15,003 nucleotides of DNA, taken from positions 1 through 15,003 of the forward strand of contig JAEZGJ010000081.1 in NCBI GenBank assembly GCA_023416965.1, given 5' to 3'. The notes under the pieces are model-generated. The model did not search any database and was not told the DNA's origin. It saw only the letters and a program-made list of their open reading frames with translations. A program made the position numbers and the translations under genes. This DNA is from Pseudomonadota bacterium (GTDB lineage Bacteria > Pseudomonadota > Alphaproteobacteria > Rhizobiales > Phreatobacteraceae). Of the stretch, positions 1-5,913 are shown one piece after another (the first letter of the stretch is position 1; each line of letters opens with the position of its first letter).

Positions 1-369
1 GATCTCGCCACCGCCGATGTCGGAGCCATCCGCGCGGCCGGGCTGACGCTCGGCATTTCCACCCATGACGAGGCGGAGCTCGAGACGGCCCTCGCCCACC
101 GGCCGGACTACATCGCCCTCGGCCCGATCTATCCGACGACGATCAAGCCCATGCGCTTCGGCCCCCAGGGCCTCGACCGCATCGGCGTCTGGAAGAAGCG
201 CATCGGCGCCATCCCGCTCGTCGCCATCGGCGGCATCACGCTGGAGCGCGCCCCCGCCGTCTATGCGGCCGGCGCCGATTCCATCGCAGTCGTCTCCGAC
301 ATCGCCAATGCCGACGATCCCGACACGCGCGTGCGCGAATGGCTGGCGCTGGAGCCGGCCGGGGAGTGA
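1..369 (+). CDS. thiE: Thiamine phosphate synthase, C-terminal part (5' end outside window)
   Basis: The frame is open from base 1 and ends at TGA 367-369, giving the last 122 residues of a TIM-barrel enzyme that normally has about 200-220. ThiE joins hydroxymethylpyrimidine diphosphate to thiazole phosphate to make thiamine phosphate in the cytoplasm. Visible family signatures are GISTHD near the left edge, then the YIALGPIYPTTIKP strand-loop, which contributes to thiazole-phosphate binding in the family, and the late VAIGGI strand followed by ADSIAVVSDI, the phosphate-gripping end of the barrel. No other thi gene lies in the window, so operon context must be to the left. The next gene starts 183 bp downstream; that gap shows no convincing gene, promoter or terminator. 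TenI-like thiazole tautomerases share the fold, but the GPIYPTT motif favours ThiE. Confidence 0.88.
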   Translation, partial: DLATADVGAIRAAGLTLGISTHDEAELETALAHRPDYIALGPIYPTTIKPMRFGPQGLDRIGVWKKRIGAIPLVAIGGITLERAPAVYAAGADSIAVVSDIANADDPDTRVREWLALEPAGE

Positions 370-552
370 GGCGGGAATCCGGGCGCCTTGCACCAGCGAA
401 GTGCTGCCTGACGGAGTCGAGGGCAGCCGCGGCCCCCGAAAGCCCGGATCGGTGCTGCACGACTCCTCCCCGCCCCCTAGCCATCCGGTCTGGCGACCGC
501 TACCTGACGGCATGAGCCGCCGGAACCTCCGCCCGGCGTCGAGACACGGCCC

Positions 553-1737
553 ATGACCACCGCCCCGCCCGGCACCGGGGGCCCGGACGATCCCGGCTTC
601 GGAATCTATGTCCACTGGCCCTTCTGCGCCTCGAAATGTCCGTACTGCGACTTCAACAGCCATGTGCGGCACGTCGCGCCCGATCAGGCGCGCTATGTCG
701 CCGCCTTCGGTCGGGAACTCGCGACGGCGGCGCGGCGGACACCCGGCCGCACCGTCTCCTCGATCTTCCTCGGCGGGGGCACCCCCTCGCTGATGGAGCC
801 TGCGACCGTCAGCGCCATCCTCGACGCCATCGCCCGGCTCTGGACCGTCACGCCGGACTGCGAGGTGACGCTGGAGGCCAATCCCACCAGCGTCGAGGCG
901 GAGCGCTTCCGCGGCTTCCGCACCGCCGGCGTCAATCGCGTCTCGCTCGGCGTCCAGGCCCTCGACGACGCCGATCTGAAGAGCCTCGGCCGAACCCATT
1001 CCACCGAGGAGGCGCTGCGTGCGGTCGACGTCGCCCGCCGCCACTTCGACCGCTATTCCTTCGACCTGATCTATGCCCGTCCCGGCCAGACCGAGGCGGC
1101 CTGGGAGGCGGAACTGAAGCGCGCCATCGCGGAAGCCGCCGAGCACCTGTCGCTCTACCAGCTGACCATCGAGCCCGGCACCATGTTCGAGGCGCTGCAT
1201 CGTGCCGGCAAGCTCGCCATGCCCGACGAGGAAATGGGCCGGGTCCTCTACGACCTGACGCAGACGATCTGCGGCGAAGCGGGGCTCCCGGCCTACGAGA
1301 TCTCCAACCACGCGCGGCCTGGCGCCGAATGCCGCCACAACCTCATCTACTGGCGCTCCGGCGATTTCGTCGGGGCCGGTCCCGGCGCCCACGGCCGCCT
1401 CACCCTCGGCAACGGCCGCATCGCCACGGCCACGGAGAAACATCCCGAGACCTGGCTCGCCCGCGTCGAGGAACAGGGTTCGGGGATCGTGTCGGAAGAG
1501 CATCTCGTCCAGATCGAGAATGCCGACGAATTCCTCGTCATGGGGCTCCGCCTCGCCGAGGGCATCGACCTCTCCCGCTACGAGGCGCTGTCCGGCACGC
1601 CGCTCCACCCGGAACGCATCGCCTTCCTTGAGGAGGAGGGCTTCGTCCAGCGCCTGCCCGGCGGGCGGCTGAAGGTCACGGCGGCCGGTTTCCCGGTGCT
1701 CAACGCCGTGGTGGCGGACCTCGCCCGGACCGGCTAG
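553..1737 (+). CDS. hemW: HemW, radical-SAM heme chaperone (HemN-like)
   Basis: The protein has 394 residues. The radical-SAM cluster motif CxxxCxxC is at C25, C29 and C32 within PFCASKCPYCDFNS, preceded by YVHWP, and the SAM-binding GGGTP is at 74-78. The CPYCDFNS form without a further Cys is typical of HemW rather than of the coproporphyrinogen dehydrogenase HemN, whose motif continues to a fourth Cys. HemW binds heme and a 4Fe-4S cluster and is known to deliver heme to respiratory proteins. Older annotations call it oxygen-independent coproporphyrinogen III oxidase-like. The C-terminal HemN_C region is present (EFLVMGLRLAEGIDL near 315-335). The ATG at 553 fits the family N-terminus, but no strong Shine-Dalgarno precedes it. 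Its TAG interlocks with the stop of the convergent downstream gene. Confidence 0.93.
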   Translation: MTTAPPGTGGPDDPGFGIYVHWPFCASKCPYCDFNSHVRHVAPDQARYVAAFGRELATAARRTPGRTVSSIFLGGGTPSLMEPATVSAILDAIARLWTVTPDCEVTLEANPTSVEAERFRGFRTAGVNRVSLGVQALDDADLKSLGRTHSTEEALRAVDVARRHFDRYSFDLIYARPGQTEAAWEAELKRAIAEAAEHLSLYQLTIEPGTMFEALHRAGKLAMPDEEMGRVLYDLTQTICGEAGLPAYEISNHARPGAECRHNLIYWRSGDFVGAGPGAHGRLTLGNGRIATATEKHPETWLARVEEQGSGIVSEEHLVQIENADEFLVMGLRLAEGIDLSRYEALSGTPLHPERIAFLEEEGFVQRLPGGRLKVTAAGFPVLNAVVADLARTG

Positions 1738-2447
1738 CGGCAGGCGCGGCCGCCGCCGACATCCAGGTGGAAATGGTCGTAGTGCAGCGGGTTGTAGTCG
1801 GGCGACAGAGTCACGTCGAACCACTTGCAGGCCGCGTCCCTGATGGCCCGCAGGAAGGCGGCGCGCCCGGGCTCTGCCGATGACCAGTCGGCGGTGAGCG
1901 TCAGCCGCCGCCCGTCGGCGAGCACGAACCCGCTGATGTCGATGGCGTCCGCCGTGGCGTGCCGGCTGCGCCGGCCGGAGGCGGCGTGGTTGATGTTGCG
2001 GCAGGCATAGGTGCCGAGATGCTCGATGCGCGCCACGGGCGCCCCGAGATGGGTCCGGGCGGCGGCTGCAAGCGCGTGCCGCTCGACCATGGCGAGGGAA
2101 AGGGCCGCCCGGCAGGTCAGCACAACCGGCGAGGACAGCGGCGTCGTCCCGGCCGTCGCCGTGCGTCCGGCATCGGTGAAGCCGCAGCCCTCCCCTGTGG
2201 TCCGGTCGGGCACGGGTTCGAAGGCGATGCCGCCCCGGGCCAGGGCTGCCCGGCAGAGGTCGCCGTCGCCGCGGGCACGGGCGAACTTGAAACGGGTCAG
2301 GAAGCCAGGCTCCTCCGCGAGGTCGAAGGGGGTGAAGGGGTCCCAGCGCGGCGGCAGCACGATCTGCCCCGAGGCGATCAGCGCGCCGGCGAAGAGGAGA
2401 CCGAGAACCAGCGGCAGGACGAGGAGGCGGGCGATGCGGGCGGCCAT
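1734..2447 (-). CDS. Extensin-like C-domain protein, membrane-anchored, LAS-metallopeptidase-like
   Basis: The protein has 237 residues from ATG 2447; the same frame also opens at a GTG at 2501, but the ATG places the hydrophobic segment (about residues 4-27) right at the N-terminus as a signal anchor. The rest is a periplasmic extensin-like C domain (Pfam extensin family) with paired cysteines, including DLCRAAL, GEGCGF, VVLTCRAAL, TYACRN and DAACKWF. Near the end are H163-x6-D170 (HATADAID) and H225-F-H227 (HYDHFHLD). This His/Asp plus HxH pattern resembles the zinc ligands of LAS-type peptidoglycan peptidases, so I infer a cell-wall hydrolase or related peptidase. Despite the name it has nothing to do with plant extensin repeats. 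It is transcribed divergently from regB and convergently with hemW. Family assignment is firm; the substrate is unknown. Confidence 0.85.
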   Translation of the reverse strand: MAARIARLLVLPLVLGLLFAGALIASGQIVLPPRWDPFTPFDLAEEPGFLTRFKFARARGDGDLCRAALARGGIAFEPVPDRTTGEGCGFTDAGRTATAGTTPLSSPVVLTCRAALSLAMVERHALAAAARTHLGAPVARIEHLGTYACRNINHAASGRRSRHATADAIDISGFVLADGRRLTLTADWSSAEPGRAAFLRAIRDAACKWFDVTLSPDYNPLHYDHFHLDVGGGRACR

Positions 2448-2560
2448 GCGCCAGCCTAACAGGAGAGCCGGTGCCGGGTTCCGCCGGAGGGGGCGCGGCA
2501 CGCCGCCGCTGGCTGCTCCCGTCCATGGCCTTTGGCTGCGGGACGGCCTAGTTTCGCTGC

Positions 2561-3943
2561 ATGGCGAATGCTCTGCTCCCGTCCCTGTTCGACACCGCCC
2601 CGGCCCTGCGCAGCCTGCGCCTCGAGACGCTGATCCGGCTGCGCTGGTTCGCTGTGGTCGGCCAGACCGCCGCCATCGTCGCGGTCTATTGGGGGCTGAA
2701 CGCCGACCTGCCGCTCGATCTCTGTCTTCTGGCCGTCGCCGCCTCGGCCTGGATCAACATCACACTGCGCCTGCGCTATCCCGCCAACCACCGGCTCTCG
2801 CCGCTGGAGGCGGGCTTCTCGCTGGCCTGGGACATCATCCAGCTCGCCATCCTGCTCTACCTCACCGGCGGCCTTGAAAACCCCTTCTCCTTCCTCTTCC
2901 TCGGGCCGGTCCTCATCTCCGCGACGTCGCAGCCGCCGCGCACCACCCTGCTCCTCGGTCTCCTGACGGTCGCCTGCGCCACCTTCGTCGGCTACATCCA
3001 CATGCCCCTGCCCTGGGAGTGGACCAACGACCTGAGGCTGCCGCCGCTCTATCTCATCGGCGTCTACATCGCCCTGCTCATCTGCCTCTCCTTCATCGGC
3101 CTCTATGTCTGGCAGGTGGCCGAGGAACAGCGCCAGCTCACCGAGGCCCTCACGGCGACGGAGCTGGTCCTCGCCCGCGAGCAGCACCTCTCGCAGCTCG
3201 ACGGTCTCGCCGCCGCCGCCGCCCACGAGCTCGGCACGCCCCTCGCCACCATCGCCCTCGTCACCAAGGAACTCGCCGGCGTCCTGCCGAAGGACGGCCC
3301 GATCGGCGAGGACATGACGCTGCTGCGCGAACAGGTGCAGCGCTGCCGTGACATCCTCGCCAAGCTCAAGAGCCTGTCGAGCGGCGATGCCCCCTTCGAC
3401 ACCATGTCGCTCGCCCAACTCATCGAGGAGGTGGCGCAGCCGCACCGCTTTTTCGGCATCGCCATCACTGTTGACCTGCCGGACAAGCGCGAGGGCGAAC
3501 CGCTCATCGCCCGCAATCCCGGCCTGCTCTACGGGCTCGGCAACATCGTCGAGAATGCCGTCGACTTCGCCAGGTCTTCGGTTGTCATCGCGGCGCGCTG
3601 GGACGCCGAGAACGTGACCGTCACCATCATCGACGATGGCCCGGGGCTTCCCCCCGACATCCTCGACCGGGTGGGCGAACCCTATCTCACCCGCCGCGGC
3701 AAGGGCCGGGGCCGCAGCCGCCGCCCCGCCCGGACCGAGGAGGCCGGCGAGGAGAAGACGGGCCTCGGCCTCGGCGTCTTCATCGCCAAGACGCTGCTGC
3801 AGCGGTCGGGTGCGCGCATCGTCTACCGCAACCGGCCGGGGCTCGAGACCGGCGCCGTGGTCGAGGTGACCTGGCCCCGGAGCGCCTTCGGAACCGCGGG
3901 AAGCGGCGGTTCGTCGCGGGCCCAGCCGCCGCCCATGCCTTGA
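2561..3943 (+). CDS. regB: RegB/PrrB/ActS-type redox sensor histidine kinase
   Basis: This 460-residue kinase has about six membrane helices in residues 30-185, then DHp and ATPase domains. The heptapeptide GGLENPF at 103-109 matches the GGxxNPF ubiquinone-binding motif of RegB. The phosphoacceptor box AAAHELGTPLATI carries His222. Cys262 in QRCRDIL sits where RegB has its redox-active cysteine. N-box (N328/N332), D-box (DDGPG 358-362) and G-box (GLGLG 401-405) are intact. In the family, an oxidised quinone pool or oxidised Cys turns the kinase off, and the reduced state drives RegA phosphorylation to control respiration, carbon and nitrogen fixation or acid tolerance. An Arg/Glu-rich stretch (380-399) extends the ATP lid. 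The start ATG lacks a strong ribosome binding site. regA follows 74 bp downstream. The senC gene often found nearby in photosynthetic relatives is not here. Confidence 0.95.
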   Translation: MANALLPSLFDTAPALRSLRLETLIRLRWFAVVGQTAAIVAVYWGLNADLPLDLCLLAVAASAWINITLRLRYPANHRLSPLEAGFSLAWDIIQLAILLYLTGGLENPFSFLFLGPVLISATSQPPRTTLLLGLLTVACATFVGYIHMPLPWEWTNDLRLPPLYLIGVYIALLICLSFIGLYVWQVAEEQRQLTEALTATELVLAREQHLSQLDGLAAAAAHELGTPLATIALVTKELAGVLPKDGPIGEDMTLLREQVQRCRDILAKLKSLSSGDAPFDTMSLAQLIEEVAQPHRFFGIAITVDLPDKREGEPLIARNPGLLYGLGNIVENAVDFARSSVVIAARWDAENVTVTIIDDGPGLPPDILDRVGEPYLTRRGKGRGRSRRPARTEEAGEEKTGLGLGVFIAKTLLQRSGARIVYRNRPGLETGAVVEVTWPRSAFGTAGSGGSSRAQPPPMP

Positions 3944-4017
3944 GGTGACGCCCCGGGAGCCCTACATCCCCGCAGAATTTGTCGTTTTGCCACCCGATGT
4001 TCGACAGGAGAGACCCG

Positions 4018-4590
4018 ATGCTGCCCACCGAGTCCGCCGCGCAGACGCCGCAGGCCGCCCTGCCCGCGGACCGCACGCTGCTCGTGGTTGATGACGACAA
4101 GCCCTTTCTGCAGCGCCTCTGCCGGGCCATGGAGGCGCGCGGCTTCCAGGTGACGGCCGCCGAGAGCGTCGCCGAGGGCCTTGCCGCCGTGGCGGCGCGC
4201 CCGCCAGCCTTCGCCGTGGTCGACATGCGCCTCGGCGACGGCAACGGCCTCGACGTCATCTCCGCCCTCAACGAGGCGCGCCCGGACGCCCGCGGCGTCA
4301 TCCTCACCGGCTACGGCAACATCGCCACTGCCGTCACCGCCGTGAAGCTCGGCGCGGTCGACTATCTCGCCAAGCCCGCCGATGCCGACGAGGTCTTCGC
4401 GGCCCTTCTCGCCGTGGCCGGCAAGACTGCCGACCTGCCGGAGAACCCGATGTCGGCCGACCGGGTGCGCTGGGAGCACATCCAGCGCATCTACGAGCTG
4501 TGCAGCCGCAACGTCTCCGAGACCGCCCGTCGGCTCGGCATGCACCGCCGCACGCTGCAGCGCATCCTCGCCAAGCGCGCACCCCGCTGA
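4018..4590 (+). CDS. regA: RegA/PrrA/ActR-type response regulator
   Basis: The protein has 190 residues: a receiver domain (about 19-135) and a Fis-type DNA-binding domain. Receiver residues are the acidic cluster D25-D27, phosphoacceptor D69 (VVDMRLGDG), T97 and K119 (LAKPAD). The C-terminal helix-turn-helix at about 165-186 (RNVSETARRLGMHRRTLQRI) is almost invariant in the RegA/ActR/PrrA family. It is the partner of the RegB kinase just upstream and a global transcription factor for redox-dependent energy genes. I chose ATG 4018 because AGGAG lies 8 bases before it and the N-terminus then has family length; an ATG at 3979 would add 13 residues of unlike sequence. The gap to regB is short, so co-transcription is likely, though a separate regA promoter cannot be excluded. 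Confidence 0.95.
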   Translation: MLPTESAAQTPQAALPADRTLLVVDDDKPFLQRLCRAMEARGFQVTAAESVAEGLAAVAARPPAFAVVDMRLGDGNGLDVISALNEARPDARGVILTGYGNIATAVTAVKLGAVDYLAKPADADEVFAALLAVAGKTADLPENPMSADRVRWEHIQRIYELCSRNVSETARRLGMHRRTLQRILAKRAPR

Positions 4591-4688
4591 GGGGCGGTGT
4601 CCCGCGGCCTCGCGAGGCTTGCATCAGGCTGGCATCCTTCGAAACTCGGGCACGACGCGGATCGGCCCTGCCTGACTGGCGGCCTCTG

Positions 4689-5177
4689 TCAGAGATCCGT
4701 CAGCCCCCGGGCCTGCGGGTCGCAGAGCAGCGTCATGCGGCCCGCCGCCGCGCGGGCGAAGCGCAGCATCATCACCTTGCGGGTCGGCGCCGGCAGGGCG
4801 CCGGTCTCCCCCTCGCGGACCAGTTCGGCGCCGTGCGCGTCGGCGAGGATGAGCCCGGCATCCGCGGGCAGGATCTCCGTCGGGAAATCCGGCGCCACCG
4901 CGAAGAGCAGGCGGTCCGCATGGGCGCGGTAGTCGCCCCATTTGCGGTCGGTGCGGAAATCCTCCACCGAGGACTTGATCTCGACGATCCACAGCGTGCC
5001 GGTGCGGGAGAGTGCGGTGAGATCGGCGCGGCGGCCGGAAGGCAGCGCCAGTTCCGGCACCACGGCGAAATCCATGGCCGCCAGCAGCCGCGTTGCACCG
5101 CGGGCGATGGCGAGCGCCCGCTGCGACTGGCGGCCGTCGACCGGCGGGACGAGGGAGGCGGCGGCGAATCCGGACAT
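4689..5177 (-). CDS. mmcB: MmcB family DNA repair protein (PD-(D/E)XK-like fold)
   Basis: This 162-residue protein belongs to the MmcB family, described in Caulobacter from mitomycin C damage sensitivity. The core shows a nuclease-like signature: E42 in PELAL, D52 in RADLTAL, then E66-I-K68 in WIVEIKSS, followed by SVEDFRTDRKWGDY. That spacing is that of a PD-(D/E)XK catalytic core; catalysis is an inference. The later part has AHADRLLFAVAPDFP and ILPADAGLILAD, also family-typical. The frame is open upstream to 5309, but ATG 5177 (MSGFAA) is the likely start because upstream residues are low-complexity and run into the rpsO promoter region. It converges with regA and is divergent from rpsO. 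I found no alphaproteobacterial SOS box (GTTC-N7-GTTC) in its upstream region, so LexA control is not supported by sequence here. Confidence 0.87.
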   Translation of the reverse strand: MSGFAAASLVPPVDGRQSQRALAIARGATRLLAAMDFAVVPELALPSGRRADLTALSRTGTLWIVEIKSSVEDFRTDRKWGDYRAHADRLLFAVAPDFPTEILPADAGLILADAHGAELVREGETGALPAPTRKVMMLRFARAAAGRMTLLCDPQARGLTDL

Positions 5178-5230
5178 GCGCCGATCATGCCGCAGCCGGG
5201 TTGGGAATGAAACGGGAAAGTGCGCTCTCC

Positions 5231-5259
5231 CTTCCCTTGCTGCCATTTTCGTGTATAAG
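5231..5259 (+). promoter_or_regulatory. Candidate sigma-70 promoter for rpsO
   Basis: CTTCCC (5231-5236) and TATAAG (5254-5259) are separated by 17 bp in the mmcB-rpsO divergent gap. The -10 is good; the -35 keeps the CTT..C of the alphaproteobacterial form. It would give a leader of about 125 nt before rpsO. The short AT-richer stretch around it stands out from its surroundings. Confidence 0.5.
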
Positions 5260-5269
5260 CCGCGCCTTC

Positions 5270-5288
5270 GGCCTTCCCGAGGGAAGCC
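5270..5288 (+). promoter_or_regulatory. Hairpin in the rpsO 5' leader
   Basis: CTTCC (5273-5277) pairs with GGAAG (5282-5286) around a CGAG tetraloop; GG 5270-5271 and CC 5287-5288 extend it with a one-base bulge. It lies just after the predicted rpsO transcription start. S15 is known to repress its own mRNA through leader RNA structures that differ between bacterial groups, so this may be part of such an element, but that is inference. Confidence 0.3.
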
Positions 5289-5389
5289 GGACCGTGCCCG
5301 GCGCTCCACTGCGCTCTACGGCCATCCGACCGCGCTGGACGACATCCCGGCGCCGGCCGCCCCAGTCCATTTCGCAGAAGGAACGCCCG

Positions 5390-5659
5390 ATGTCGATTTC
5401 CGACGCCCGCAAGGCCGAACTCATCAAGGAATACGCCACCAAGGCCGGCGACACCGGTTCGCCCGAGGTCCAGGTGGCCATCCTTACCGAGCGCATCACC
5501 AACCTGACCGAGCACTTCAAGACCCACGCGAAGGACAACCATTCCCGCCGTGGCCTGCTGAAGATGGTCTCCGCCCGCCGATCGCTCCTCGACTACGTCA
5601 AGGGCAAGGACGAGGCGCGCTACAAGTCGCTGATCGAGCGCCTCGGCATCCGCCGCTGA
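5390..5659 (+). CDS. rpsO: 30S ribosomal protein S15
   Basis: The 89-residue length is exactly that of the bacterial family. Family landmarks are visible: MSISDARKAELIKEYA, the GDTGSPEVQVAILTERI helix start, HAKDNHSRRGLLKMVSARRSLLDY (the 16S rRNA central-domain contact with the conserved D-H-S-R-R-G), and the ending ERLGIRR. S15 is an early primary binder of 16S rRNA needed for assembly of the 30S platform. The ATG at 5390 is preceded by GAAGGAACG, a fair ribosome binding site. It is followed by pnp in the same orientation, the conserved rpsO-pnp arrangement. In many bacteria S15 also controls its own translation, and the roughly 130-nt leader here is long enough to carry such a site. Confidence 0.98.
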   Translation: MSISDARKAELIKEYATKAGDTGSPEVQVAILTERITNLTEHFKTHAKDNHSRRGLLKMVSARRSLLDYVKGKDEARYKSLIERLGIRR

Positions 5660-5670
5660 CCCCCACGGAC

Positions 5671-5698
5671 CGGCCCCGGCGGACACCGCGCGGGGCCG
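5671..5698 (+). terminator. Strong GC hairpin just after rpsO (terminator-like or processing site)
   Basis: CGGCCCCG (5671-5678) pairs perfectly with CGGGGCCG (5691-5698), continued inside by GCGG/CCGC around an ACA loop with one bulged G. It starts 12 bases after the rpsO stop. No T-run follows, so termination would be inefficient. In E. coli the equivalent position carries a partial rpsO terminator that lets some transcription through to pnp and serves RNA processing. Confidence 0.5.
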
Positions 5699-5811
5699 CG
5701 CCGCATTCCGGGCTCCCTGTCACGGGGCGCCCGTCTTCCTGAAGGCAGGTCGCGACCCGCGCGGCCTGTGTGCCAACAAGGCCAATCCACTGGACCAGTC
5801 GACCGCCATGG

Positions 5812-5859
5812 CAGGATCGCAAGGGGCTCGGGATCGCTAGATCCTGACGTCGAGCCTCT
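5812..5859 (+). promoter_or_regulatory. Two-tier stem with competing pairing in the pnp leader
   Basis: Outer stem: AGGGGCTCG (5822-5830) with CGAGCCTCT (5851-5859), nine pairs including one G-U. Nested directly inside: GGATC (5831-5835) with GATCC (5840-5844) around GCTA, so the two helices can stack. The 3' arm of the inner stem can instead pair with CAGGATC (5812-5818) as GATCCTG (5840-5846), which would break the nested fold. The element ends about 55 nt before the pnp start. PNPase in enterobacteria represses its own mRNA through an RNase III-cut leader stem; a like role here is inference. Confidence 0.45.
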
Positions 5860-5913
5860 CGCCGTCTTGCGCATGGCCGTCTGCCGTCCGATCCGTCCGA
5901 GAAAGGAAACAAG

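Noticed and set aside
370..552. The thiE-hemW gap as a possible small gene, tRNA or riboswitch
   Set aside because: I found no cloverleaf, no THI-box-like core, no strong hairpin with a T-run, and the frame open through it (65-556) is a shadow of thiE.
4591..4688. Palindrome GCCTCGCGAGGC (4607-4618) and CTGAC/GTCAG pair as a regA-mmcB terminator
   Set aside because: The stems are short, the first leaves almost no loop, and there is no T-run on either strand.
5789..5799. Inverted repeat ACTGGACCAGT before pnp as an operator or hairpin
   Set aside because: The arms are five bases with one central base, too tight for an RNA hairpin, and short enough to arise by chance; no known operator matches.
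5884..5900. Direct repeat CCGTCCGA twice just before the pnp ribosome binding site
   Set aside because: It is only two eight-base copies in GC-rich DNA, with no sign of a longer array or a function.
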